Source: Scytalidium lignicola (Eukaryota; Ascomycota; Leotiomycetes). From it: DNA of 64,000 nucleotides. The stretch lies in NCBI GenBank assembly GCA_002812745.2, contig NCSJ02000088.1, forward strand, positions 62,001 through 126,000, given 5' to 3'. Every line of letters begins with the position of its first letter. Within the stretch, counting starts at the first letter, position 1. The notes below the pieces were generated by a model that was not told where the DNA came from, ran no database searches, and worked only from the letters and a program-made list of their open reading frames with translations. The translations under genes were made by a program, and so were the position numbers. Below, piece after piece: positions 1-10,615 of this stretch.

Positions 1-859
1 ACAGTATTTTATTATAGAATTTTATATACAGGTCTAATTACTGTTATCNTTTTTTTCAAAAAAAGGTGTTATAATAGTGTATGGATTGTTGAATATTATC
101 GAATAATTTACATCACTATATAACAGCTCTACTTAAAACACCATAACCAACAAGTAAGCGATAAGCCAATAATCAGGTACGGAGGTACTGCTTAGGAAAG
201 AAAAACAATACTATCATGTCTAATGCTGGAGCACTTGAATTTCAGGCGCATTTACTAAGTATAGATGTACAGATGTATAATATCTAGGAGCCAAACTATG
301 CTTAGGATCATGAAATCTCCTGATATCGGAAGTATCTCATATCCGCAGCTGATAAGGAAGCAAGGATCAAATACTACTCGGCGATCCCGTCTTGATATTC
401 TTTGATATCAGCCCTGCTTTCTGACTAAGGACCCCCGTAAGTGTGAGGACAAACAAGGAAGGAGGTAAGGGGTAAGATAATGGATTTATCGGAAGAAAGC
501 ATGCAATGACGTCTTGGCAACAGCTTCTGCGACCTGATAACAACTTTATCACGATTCTAGGCAGGGGGTTAATCACTTAGCTATGGGGTTTCCATCTGTA
601 TCCCCATCCTGTCGCGTGGAGTGAGAGTGGCCCGGTATCCTGTTGCTCTGACCCTCTGGTTAACTGATTGGTATTCCTTCTCGATACCATAATCTCTTAT
701 CACATCTCGCCAAATATGCAGGATATATATATGATATCACTGGAATACCCGACTAGCTGATAAAGTTCTACTGTATTACTCTTTATTCTATATGCTCCTC
801 ATTTTGCCTTACGATATAGTCTTAATAATACTTTATAGTGCCTGCTGTAACTATTCACG
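1..859. other. AT-rich intergenic stretch
   Basis: No supported gene. Short open frames here have no recognisable domain. An N at 49 precedes a T run. The 3' part is the upstream region of the amino-acid permease. A TA-repeat (ggatatatatatga) lies near 720 but is too far from the start codon at 860 to be called a TATA box. Confidence 0.5.
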
Positions 860-2884
860 ATGTCATATCCACCAACTTATTCAGACCCTGAGAAAAGTCC
901 GCATGGGTTAGATGAGAAGAAGGTTGCCTTGGCCAGTGAAATTCCCGTGTATGGAGATGCCGCAACTGGGGAGGCTGAAGTGGCAATTGAGTTTAGTGAA
1001 GTTAAGGAGCTGAGGTAGGTTTCACTGTCCTTGATTATCGAGTAGCCTTTAACCAATTTGTGTCGCAGGCGAGGCCTAGCTCAAAGACATATTCAGATGA
1101 TTGCTCTTGCAGGAGCTATCGGAACTGTGAGCTCTCCACTAATAAATACTGATCGACTCTTGTGCTCACATTTTAGGGCTTGTTTCTCGGATCAGGAAAA
1201 GCTATCGCTGCTGGAGGCCCCCTCGGGGCTTTGTAAGCATTCTTCAAAAGCAAGAGTTACTCTTTCTAATTAATAGACAGCTTAGGTTATACGTTTGTCG
1301 GAATATTAGTTTCTGGAGTCGTTATATCTATCGCAGAATTGGCGTAAGAGTTTACCATTCTTTAGAATTTCGTTAGCTGAGTATAACAAATGCACTTGTT
1401 CCCCTGAGCGGGTCTATCGTCCGTCATGCTGAGTATTTTGTCGACCCTGCCCTTTCATTTGCAAACGGTTGGAATCATGTATACGGCACCATGGTCTCTC
1501 TTCCAGCTGAACTGGTTGCGGCGGCTGTTATAGTCCAGTTCTGGAATCAGACGAGCAGTGCGGTGTGGATCACGGTGTTTGGACTTCTATTGGTTGCTAG
1601 TAACCTCTTCCTTGTGAGAATCTACGGTGAGCTTGAGTTCACCTTTGCGACTCTGAAGATTCTATTAATACTAGGCTTGAACATCATGGTGGGTATTGGA
1701 GCACGAGATTAAGACTGCGTCTGCGCTAACCGTATTGGCAGGCTCTCGTTATTACCTGTGGTGGTGGACCCGATCATCACAGATATGGATTTCAGTATTG
1801 GCATAATCCGGGCCCTTTCGTTGATTACCTTGGATATACAGGTTCATTAGGACACTTCATGGGTTTCTGGACCACATTCTCCAATGCGGTCTATGCTTAT
1901 TCAGGGGTGGAGACCATAGCTGTTGCAGCGTCGGAAACTCAGGCACCCAGACGAAATATTCCCATCGCGGCTAAGAGAATTTTTTGGAGAGTCTCCATAT
2001 TCTACGGTACGTAATACAAATATCATTTAATTTGAATGGATTCATACTCACAGGTTTGGTAGTTCTCTCTATCTTCATGGTTGGACTCATAGTGCCTTCT
2101 AACGATCCATCCCTCTTAAGATCGACTGGCACAGCTGCTCAGTCACCTTTCGTTATTGCAGCAACTAATGCTGGAGTTAAGGTAGTGCCATCGATTATTA
2201 ATGCCGTTGTTTTAACCAGTGCTTGGAGTTCTGGAAACTCTGGTATGTGTTTCAACATCAAGCAAAGAGTCTTACTGATTTGCACCAGGGCTTCTTAGCG
2301 GGTCCCGTACACTTTACGGGATGGCCAGAGAAGGCCACGCACCCAAAATTTTTCTAAGAGTTAACCGCTTTGGAATCCCGTATGTTGCTGTAACTTTCCT
2401 GAGTCTTTTTATCTGTTTAGGATATATGACTCTATCAGACTCCGCTTCAACAGTCTTTGGATGGCTTCAAGATCTCGTTTCTGTAGCCGCACTTGTAAAC
2501 TGGACCGTAATTACCATCGTCTACCTTCGCTTCTACTACGGAATGAAGAAGCAAGGAATATCTCGCTCTGATCTCCCCTGGAAAGCACCGTTCCAACCCT
2601 ATGCTGCTTGGATGTCTTTCATTGCTTTCTCCATCCTCTTAATATTTGGTGGTTATGTTGTTTTCATCCATGGGGAGTGGAATACGGAAACCTTTGTTTC
2701 TTCCTACATCAATATTCCAATTATATTTGTCCTCTATTTTGGGTACAAATTGATCAAGAAGACAAAGATAGTTCCTCTCTCGGAGCTCCCAATCCGGCAT
2801 TTTCTCGATATTGCTAACGCCAACCCTGAGCCACCTGCAGTACCACAAACAGGCTGGCGGCGTTTCAATATTCTCTGGAGTTAG
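860..2884 (+). CDS. Amino-acid permease (APC superfamily, fungal AAP/YAT type)
   Basis: Plasma-membrane amino-acid/H+ symporter by family. The start ATG at 860 opens a hydrophilic N-tail of about 50 residues. An intron (1015-1068) follows, then the family signature RHIQMIALAGAIGTGLFLGSG, split by a second intron (1127-1176). Further GT-AG introns lie near 1237, 1345, 1687, 2008 and 2244. After splicing, typical segments appear in order: ALVPLSGSIVRHAEYFVDPA, the YAYSGVETIAVAASE helix, LLSGSRTLYGMAREGHAPK, and a C-terminal run of hydrophobic helices ending ...RRFNILWS at 2884. No disruption is seen, and the about 540-residue size suits the family. Its substrate cannot be told from sequence. 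The family call is secure; exact exon ends are my reading. Confidence 0.88.
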
Positions 2885-3097
2885 AACGTGAACAGTTTGG
2901 CAAGACACTTTTTATAGCGAAAGATACATATCTTGAGGTCACAGAACTGATTTACAGAGCTCAAAATATATTTTATTCCGTGAATTTTGCTATCCCTTCC
3001 TGCTTCAAATAGTTGCTGTGAGTCATGGTATTCTATAACCTCATGCTTTCATGTACTTTGGCATCGTCTTTGCCGATCACAATATGGGCGTATAACT

Positions 3098-3499
3098 TCA
3101 TACGGAGAACCCCAGCCCATCCTTATTAGGGCTATGGGTTGTGATTCTGATATAATAGCCATCGGGATCAACCAATCGGAAGTCTGTCAACCCCCAAGAC
3201 TGTGTCTCGATATCAGCCTCTAGCTCCCATCCTTTTCTAACGATAATATCCCTCTCTTTCTGCAAGTCGTCGACTTCGAGCACGATCTCAACCCCCTTTT
3301 TGGGCCGGAGATAACTCTCTCTTTCCTTCAATGACTCTGATGAGCCATTCTCGATTGCTCCGATAAAGATATTATCACGTCCGAGGTAAGTATAGTCGCC
3401 ATCTCGTTTGATCAACTTGAAGCCCAAGAAATTAGTATAAAAGTCGATCATTCGCTAAAGATCCGATGGGAAAATCTCAAGTCTCAAAGAAGCTGGCAT
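3098..3499 (-). pseudogene. VOC-superfamily (glyoxalase/bleomycin-resistance fold) protein with an early in-frame stop
   Basis: A small single-exon gene of the vicinal-oxygen-chelate fold. The natural start appears to be the ATG at 3499 (MPASLRLEIFPSDL), whose first beta-strand matches the usual VOC start. Codon 15, at 3457-3455, is TAG. The frame is open afterwards (RMIDFYTNFLGFKL, then VEIVLEVDDLQKERD, then FRLVDPDGYYIRI) to a TGA at 3098. A CAG-to-TAG change would explain the stop. Restart at the ATG at 3451 would give 117 residues lacking the first strand, which often carries a metal ligand. The protein may therefore be inactive, or rescued by reinitiation or readthrough. It ends 213 bp downstream of the permease on the opposite strand. 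The family is clear; the substrate is unknown. Confidence 0.75.
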
Positions 3500-4180
3500 A
3501 GTGAAATGTTATTTAAGTTTAACCGTCCCTTTTTATTTTCTCTATTGGTTTTTAACGGGGCCTCCATGGCTGCCTAAATAAGCATCTGCGGGATAGAATT
3601 ACTAATTAGCAGTTGGTCTCGATCACCATGGTCCCCGCATTACAGCTCAAAAACTCACCAGCGCCATACACTATGGATAAGCTTTTTACAACCTACAGAT
3701 GCTAAAATAAAGTTTAAGAAGCATATACAATAAAGTAATTGTTCGAGCTGATTTGGAAACAGAGTCTAACTATTATGTTCAAGTGTGACTATTTCGTAAA
3801 TATGGTTAGTCATGACGTTGAGGTCCAATAAATTTAGCTGAAATGATGTGAGGAAACCGAGGGCAGGGGAAGGATGTAATTATACATAGATATATACGAG
3901 TATCAATTACCTATTTAGAACCACCTCGTAATCCACCCGCTCTATATCGTTCAATGGTCTCGGTTACATGGCCACTTCGTCGTAGTGTACGCCCTCGCGG
4001 TCCTGCACGAGCAGCATACCCGTTTTAGATTAGTGGCTGAATTCATGAAGCCACAAAGAAGCCTCTTATCTCACCTAAAACTGTCACTTCCGCATATTAC
4101 TCACTGCATACTCACTCAGGTTTAAGCTCTGTTGGCATAGATAGGATAGAGAAGTGTAGTATCTTGGCTACGTCAAAGAC
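3500..4180. other. Intergenic spacer
   Basis: Contains the upstream regions of the VOC gene (leftwards) and the Zn2Cys6 regulator (rightwards). No gene, RNA or repeat could be supported. The sequence is AT-rich with a small GC-rich patch around 3960-4020. Confidence 0.5.
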
Positions 4181-5942
4181 ATGGTGTATCGTGGAAAACC
4201 CAGTCCTAATTGTCCAAGGTGCCGGGTCAGGAGACTAAAGGTAAACTAAAACCCTAATGAGAGTGAGAATGACCATGGACACCAATCTATGCTGTTTATA
4301 CACCATTTGTTATATTTCATTTTGCACGAAAGGGCGAACATGTCTAACGGAGTAGTGTGAATAGTGCAACCGCGCGACGCCCTCATGTTCCCAGTGTGTC
4401 CGCGCAGGTGTGGAATGTGCAGGATACAGGGATCCAAAGTCTCTTACGATTCGAAATGAGAGCATTGAGGTGGCTCGTAAGGCTCAGCTCAAGCGACAAG
4501 AACTCTGGGAGTCACGGGAGTCCAGAAAATGCCGTTCCAAATCGACGTTGATATCTCAATCTTCCCCTTCGGTAGCCCGGCAGCTTTCACCCCCCATACG
4601 TGATCAAGCAACCTGTTTGGCGCAACAGAACTATCTCGATAAGTGGCTCTGGCCATCAGTCTTGGATTTAAGCCTAGCAGATAATGCTGCAGCTTTATCT
4701 TCTATAACTGCCCTTGGGCTTGCAGTACTGGCCAATACCAAGGTAGGACCAACCTTAATAATGGCTGCCAGAGAGGAATATACAGTGGCATTGGCCTCGA
4801 CGAATAAAGCACTGCAAGACCTATTCTTGTCTAAATCAGATCTTACCCTGATGGCAGTTATGTTTTTAGGAATGTTTGAGGTATACTCCACCGCATTTGA
4901 CTACCCATTCTTTAGTTTTCAAACAACTAACTCTACTCTAGGTGGTGACATGTACTGGACTGAATTCAATTCTGCAGTGGAGAAAACATATTGAAGGTGC
5001 AGTCAAGCTACTTGAGTGGCGAGGAGAAGAGCAACTGCGTAATCCTCGTGGCTTACACTTGTTTAGGCAGGTACGGGCCCAGATAGTGAGTCTCAGAGCC
5101 TATAGCTAATTGCGGCGTGGCTATCGTGACTGACCGTGCAGTTAATACATAACATTTTCGGACAGAACTATACATCTCCAATCCTGTCACAATTATCACT
5201 TCAAGCTAGTGATCTTGAAGATGGTCTCTCCCAGTTTAGCGACCGTTTAGCTAATGTCAATATACATCTCAGCAGGCTGTGCGCTGACATGGAGCAAGGA
5301 GCTATTCCAGATCACAGAGCGAGGATTGGCGTTGCAATGGCACTTGATATGGAACTAGCTTCCTGGGCTGCTAGTATGCCCTTATCATTAATGTATAACA
5401 CGATATCCATCACTGCCACAAACAGTCAGAAAACATCGACGACTCGGGGGGCTTACGGAAATTTCTATCATACCTATGAAGATCTCTATTCTAGTAATCT
5501 ATGGAATCACTGGCGTGGTACGCGATTTATTGTCCAAGAAATCATCCTACAAAACATCGACTATTTAAATCAGGGGGGCCGGGTCCATGACGACCATTTG
5601 AACTCTTTCGAATATACCAATGTTGTGAAGCACAGCGAGACTATTCTTAAAGACTTGGTAGCCGATATATGCGCTAGCGTACCATATTACCTTAGTGTCA
5701 CTGATGACTTGGCCGCAGCTGATGTTAACCGTCATGAGAACAAACCGTTGGCAGCGGGGTACAGCCTTCTTTGGCCCTTATTTCTAGTTGCTAAATGCCG
5801 GCTCTCTCCCCCAGATCTCAAGAAATGGGTAATCCTGTCTCTTGAGAAAATTGGTCATGAGATTGGCATTAACCAAGCATCAGCGATGGCCCAATTATTA
5901 CTTCATGGAATAGGGGTTCAGACATGGCAAGCGGATAAGTAA
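4181..5942 (+). CDS. Zn2Cys6 transcription factor with fungal-specific regulatory domain
   Basis: Nuclear DNA-binding regulator, predicted 501 aa. The zinc cluster is split by an intron. Exon 1 (4181-4240) encodes MVYRGKPSPNCPRCRVRRLK. Exon 2 (from 4365) continues CNRATPSCSQCVRAGVECAGY, giving the six cysteines in C-x2-C-x6-C-x5-C-x2-C-x6-C spacing. Exons 4181-4240, 4365-4880, 4942-5070 and 5142-5942 splice in frame with standard GT-AG borders. The third exon reads ...VKLLEWRGEEQLRNPRGL, typical of the middle homology region of these regulators. The first exon is 20 codons and easily missed. The target is unknown; the nearest gene is the truncated carboxylesterase downstream. No disruption seen. 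Confidence 0.87.
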
Positions 5943-6402
5943 AAGCTATTGATTTACAAAGATCCAATTTGAGACTCCATCTAGATTCTGATGAGTGTTA
6001 TGAAGATGGAGATATAGGCCAGGTGGCACGTGTCCCGGATCACTCGATGCTCTCATCAATGAGAATCTGAGCTTCTTCAGTTCGCCTTTCTAAAGGGGAT
6101 GCAAGGGCAGAAACAACACTTAGTTCTCACTACTACAGATCTAGCCTCCATCACTACTATTTGGTCTTAAGGCAGACCTGATCTCGATCCAGCCTCAAAA
6201 AATCGTAGAAAGATGTGCTATGAATGGATAGTATCTATCTCAATACTCACATGCTTGAGAATAGAGGCCTGCTAGAGCTTTTTGACCGGATCATAAATTG
6301 AGAGCCATTATAATGCTGTTCGCATATTAATAGCGTCGATACGCATTCATATCCGTAGATAGATCCACTCATAATTGCTACCTTACTTATTGCCGTATCA
6401 CA
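5943..6402. other. Spacer where the 5' part of the esterase gene would be expected
   Basis: No recognisable esterase N-terminal coding (oxyanion-hole HGGG region) was found here in any frame. Only the few codons just before 6403, reading R-I-T-M-F-G-Q-S, look like family sequence. Confidence 0.45.
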
Positions 6403-7445
6403 ATGTTTGGGCAGTCACAAGGAGCCTGGGTCATTTCCTGGTATGCACACTCCTTTCCCAATGACCCGATTGCAAAGGGGTTCATCCAAGAATCCGGATC
6501 GGCTTTTGCGAACCTGAGCCTTGGGGTAGAGGAGCGGGCGGCGATTTGGAGGAATGCCTCGGCTTCTGTTGGCTGTGATCAGTCGTCCGACCAGGCAGTT
6601 CTTGGATGTATGAGAAATCATAATATATCTACTGTTCTTGCAGCAATGCTTTCTATTCCCCAGCAGGGAGTGGCTCCGACATTTGGGCCCCTTATTGACG
6701 AAGAGCTTGTCTTCTCCAATTATACAGAAAGAACATTATCCGGGAAGTTTGCTAAGCAGGTAAGTTCTTTGCTTCTTCGTGAGAACAGCTACTAACGCTG
6801 GCTTCTCCAACTAAATATTCATTCATTAACACAACCTACAGCCTTTTCTGATGGGCAGCAATGACAACGAAGCTGGGTTCTATGTTATGAGATACGCAGG
6901 TAATAACGAAATTACCTTGAACGAGACTCAACAGCAAGCCATCACTTTCGAGGAATTCACCTGTCCCATCGCCGCGGACGCCGCCACGAAAACCACATTT
7001 GGGTCCAAGTCGGTACCTGTCTGGCGATATGAGTATTTCGGTGATTGGCCTAACCTGCGTCTGTACCCTGGAAGCAAAGCATATCATACCAGTGAAGTCT
7101 CGATGGTTTTCGGCACGTCTGAGCTCATCACAGGTGAGCCAAATACACCGCTACAGGACGTGGTGTCTCGTTATATGAGGCATGCATGGGCGACCTTCGC
7201 CAAAGATCCGATGAATGGCCTGCATAAACAGCTAGGATGGCCTGTGTATAACCCTTCAGGTAAGGTGTATTTTGTTGGACTTCATTATTTCCTTAGTCGT
7301 TGTTCTTGGGAAGGGATATATATAATTATTTGCTAATGACAGAAATCCAGGTGATACACTTGTTCGATTAGGGTATGGTAACGATACTAAGGCGTCTTTT
7401 GTAAACCCAGCTGAGTATGATACTCCATGCTCAACCCGCATCTGA
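6403..7445 (+). pseudogene. Type-B carboxylesterase/lipase, N-terminally truncated
   Basis: Alpha/beta-hydrolase relic. Exons 6403-6759, 6842-7259 and 7351-7445 splice in frame to 289 residues, whereas the family is about 500-560. It begins at the nucleophile elbow: FGQSQGAW corresponds to the GxSxG motif, with the codons R-I-T just upstream also family-like. It continues through GFIQESGSAF, the acidic-residue segment GSNDNEAGFY, and the histidine region near the YHTSEVSMVFG motif. The intron at 6760-6841 has a good branch site (ACTAAC). The N-terminal about 200 residues, including signal peptide and oxyanion hole, are missing, so the product is probably inactive. The C-terminus ends in ...CSTRI. 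Confidence 0.78.
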
Positions 7446-8363
7446 ACCTCAGAAACTCAACAGTAAACATATCAACAACACACAGAAACATATTATCATT
7501 CGTGCAAAATGGCACTATTTATTTTATATAGAACTATTTCTTTCTGTTGCATTTTAGTCGAAGACCATGTTAATCTAAATGGATAGATAGGTATCATTTG
7601 TTTTTGGGAAAAGAGAGGATACATTCCTTCGAAGTCTCTTTATAGATAAAAGTATGTAAAAGGAAGAATTTTATCAAGAAATTAGTAAGCTAGTCGAACT
7701 GTCAGAGGTTATGGCGCAGGGATTAGGCTACTACGCATACAAATTGTATGGTACAGAGACTCTATTCGCTGCTCAATTCTCTGATGTACAGTACAAAGGG
7801 GTAAACCGGTAAAACTGTGCACTTTACCGACCGTAAGCTCCCTACAGCTATGATTGGCCAACGCCAATTACATAAGCAATATCTTTGACACGAACGTAAA
7901 TAAATGGCAACATCATCGCAGTGACCGTATGCCTAGTTATTAAACAAGGTTCTGCAGCCAGGTAGATATTAGTTTTCTCTCTGTACTTTAACTGTTTAAA
8001 CGTTACTTCTTATCTATTTTAAAGTAGAATATCGTAATACACATCTTAGAATATAAGCAATTCAAGAGCCTTGGATACGCTTGTATACTAGTTGCGAGTC
8101 CTAACTTCAGATTCCATCTATTTCGTTGTAAACAGATTAGATTACCAATGTGGTATCTTTTATTCTTCCCCCCTCTCTTTTTTAATGGGCTTCCGCTCTA
8201 TACAGACATCATGATAGGGCCGCAATACCCCTCGAGGCTTGTGATGGGGCCTACAAGCGGGAAAGTTAGGGCAAATGCCATTGCGGTAGATTAAGTATAT
8301 AAGACCGGATGTAAGCGTGCTAGCATTCCATATTGCTTAAAAGTAGATCAGTAGGTGGTCAAA
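7446..8363. other. AT-rich intergenic stretch
   Basis: No gene or RNA is supported. Sequence is AT-rich with many short stops in all frames. A TATATAA-like word lies near 8297, but no gene follows it on that strand. Confidence 0.5.
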
Positions 8364-9260
8364 TTAGCAATGTCGGACCTCAATATATGAGATACAATGA
8401 AACTTTACATAGTATCTAGTGCCGAAGAGTGCTGCATAATCACAGAATGCGAAAGCAGTACCAAGAGCCACAGAACGCTGATTCAATAGTTTCAAAGGAA
8501 ACATGCTATCATCATCTGTTCGATACTCTGAGAAGGGGAATATAGCTAGGAGAAACCCAGTAGGGAGGAGGATGAGGATCATCCTCCAGCTATTCCACGC
8601 ATACTCAGTGTCGGCCAATTGCAGGCCCAGTATCTGACATACTGCTAATGGCACGAACAACACAAACCCACTAAGTCGAGTTGTTTAATATTTTCAGGAT
8701 AATTAAAATATGCATTCTCGGGTCGTTGAAGTTTATGAACAAACAAGAATACTGAGATGATGATGATAGCGCTGATAGGAATTATTATTTAGAAGGCAAC
8801 TCTCCATGACGAGACGTAGTTGATGGCGCCGCTAATGAGAGGACCAAACGCCAAAGCAATGCATTCCACACCTCCAGACATAGCTTGATAGGTTGGTCAA
8901 TACTTAAGGCTATATTCACCACGATACTAAATCATAAGGCTTAGCTACNTTTTTCTTCTTCCGTATAAGAGAAGCCGGGGATGAATCAAGAATAAATTAT
9001 ACGCTTACATACTACTACCGGCGAATACCCCAACCGATCCCAAACCACCCAATGCTCGCCCAATAATGAATGCCAGAGATGAAGGCGCTGCCACATGACT
9101 TATCAACAATTGTCTCATTATGCTTTCCTTCTGAAGATATATCGGTGTTCCAAGTTGGAACGACATTATGGTGGCTAGACAACTTGCTTCAAGTTATCGA
9201 CAGAATTGATGATGTACTTAGACCTCATACCGTCCTCTCTGAAGCATCACTTCTATATCA
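8364..9260 (-). pseudogene. Decayed MFS drug-efflux transporter (DHA family)
   Basis: Read leftwards, pieces of a drug:H+ antiporter line up in order: a weak N-terminal patch LATIMSFQLGTP (about 9180), AFIIGRALGGLGSVGVFAGS (about 9040), an intron-like gap, YQAMSGGVECIALAFGPLIS (about 8885), FVHKLQRPENAYF, then VLFVPLAVCQILGLQLADTE and SMFPLKLLNQRSV down to 8364. Lesions: a TGA just before P-T-Y-Q-A-M (CGA-to-TGA explains it), a TAA after SSWRVAF, and a one-base loss after DLVG near 8670. An N at 8949 lies in the intron-like part. The C-terminal half of the family is absent. It is clearly non-functional; the exact 5' edge is uncertain. Confidence 0.75.
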
Positions 9261-9859
9261 AAGAGACAAGTCTGTTAACTGAGCTAAAAATAAATTGGCA
9301 ATAAAAATATCTTCTGAAAGAACTCTTAAACAGCACACTCCCAAAGTCATATCCATTTAATATTTATCATGTCATTTTAACAGAAAAACTATCATACTAA
9401 ACCAACAGCTCAAAAAGCTAAAATATCCTAAGAGTGTGGGGTGTAGGGCCTATGCTGAGAGTACGTATGACAAGTAATTCCCACCACAACACCAGCCGGC
9501 CGCTCGGAAGCCGCTCACGACGCTCTTCACTGGTCTAGAAATAGCGGAAGCAGGAGTGTGGTATTCCAGGATGCCCAATCCTGGATGCAATGCGCTCAAT
9601 AATAACCTTGGCTTAATGAGGCCTGGTGCAGTTGATGATGCTTACAAATGGAATATCACGGGTTTAACTTGTGCGGTTGGAAAAAATTGAGATTGCTATC
9701 ATCTACAAACTGAAAATGTGGATTTATTTCAACTAGAACAAGGGTGATTATAACATTGCTATAATTCTCTACTCTGCTGATTGTACTATTATCCATGTAC
9801 AAGAGGGGTTATCTATGCCCAACCTATAATACGGTTTCCACAGCTTAGAAATCGCCCTC
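9261..9859. other. Intergenic spacer
   Basis: No supported gene. A GC-richer island around 9490-9560 (ccagccggccgctcggaagccgc) stands out in AT-rich surroundings but has no recognisable coding or RNA structure. Confidence 0.45.
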
Positions 9860-10615
9860 TCACAAGGTAGCTCCTCCGTTCGTGCTGACTATGCTACCCG
9901 TGGCATTCGTATCTTTCATGAGGTAGATATACGATTCGGCTACTTCTTCAGCAGATCCAACCTTTCCCATGAAAGCCTTCTCCTTATACTCTGCGATGAG
10001 TTTCTCTCGAGAGGGACCCCACAGCTCAGTATCAACAGCGCCAGGGCAGACGAGATTCACCCGAATAGGCTTAATATCGACTGCCAGATTCCTCGTCATA
10101 CCACGTAGTCCGGTGAGATAAGATGAAACAACAGACCAGTTTACGGCCGGTTTCTCAGAAATGGAGCCAGTTGTGAGGATTAAGGAGGATTTGTAATGGT
10201 TTTTGACAAACCGAGGAGCGAGTTTGCCTACGAGAAGAGGGGCAACGAAACGCACTTGGCCAGCCTCCCGAATAAAATTAATATCGATCTCTTTAACTGA
10301 CTTGATGGCAAGCGCATCGCCGGCTGTGAATATAATGTGGTCAAGGGCATTCCCGCCGTTGGTAATAACCACCTCGGTGAATAGTTTCTCGAGATTAGCC
10401 TCAACATCGTCGCCCTTCAGATTGCACTCGTGGCCTGTAATCTGACCCGTTGGAACCTCCTTCTTCAAATTGTCAACAGCAGTAGCAACGCGGGTAGGGT
10501 TTGAGGATGCAATTGCTACTCGAAGACCTTCCTGGAGGGCGAGCTTGGCCACTCCAAAGCCAATGCCAGAGGAGCCTCCAATGATGATGATTGATTGGCC
10601 AGAGATGGAAGGCAT
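9860..10615 (-). CDS. Short-chain dehydrogenase/reductase (SDR)
   Basis: Single-exon gene of 251 aa, the usual SDR length. The NAD(P)-binding motif is IIIIGGSSGIGFGVAK (TGxxxGIG type) at residues about 8-23. A serine in ILTTGSISEK is the likely catalytic Ser. The active-site Tyr region reads VSSYLTGLRGMTRNLAVDI, so the usual Lys four residues after Tyr is replaced by Leu. PIRVNLVCPGAVDTELWG is the typical beta-6 segment, and the C-terminal end ATGSIVSTNGGATL resembles the family's dimer region. The missing Lys suggests altered chemistry or a divergent SDR class; I do not assign a substrate. Start ATG at 10615. Confidence 0.87.
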   Translation of the reverse strand: MPSISGQSIIIIGGSSGIGFGVAKLALQEGLRVAIASSNPTRVATAVDNLKKEVPTGQITGHECNLKGDDVEANLEKLFTEVVITNGGNALDHIIFTAGDALAIKSVKEIDINFIREAGQVRFVAPLLVGKLAPRFVKNHYKSSLILTTGSISEKPAVNWSVVSSYLTGLRGMTRNLAVDIKPIRVNLVCPGAVDTELWGPSREKLIAEYKEKAFMGKVGSAEEVAESYIYLMKDTNATGSIVSTNGGATL

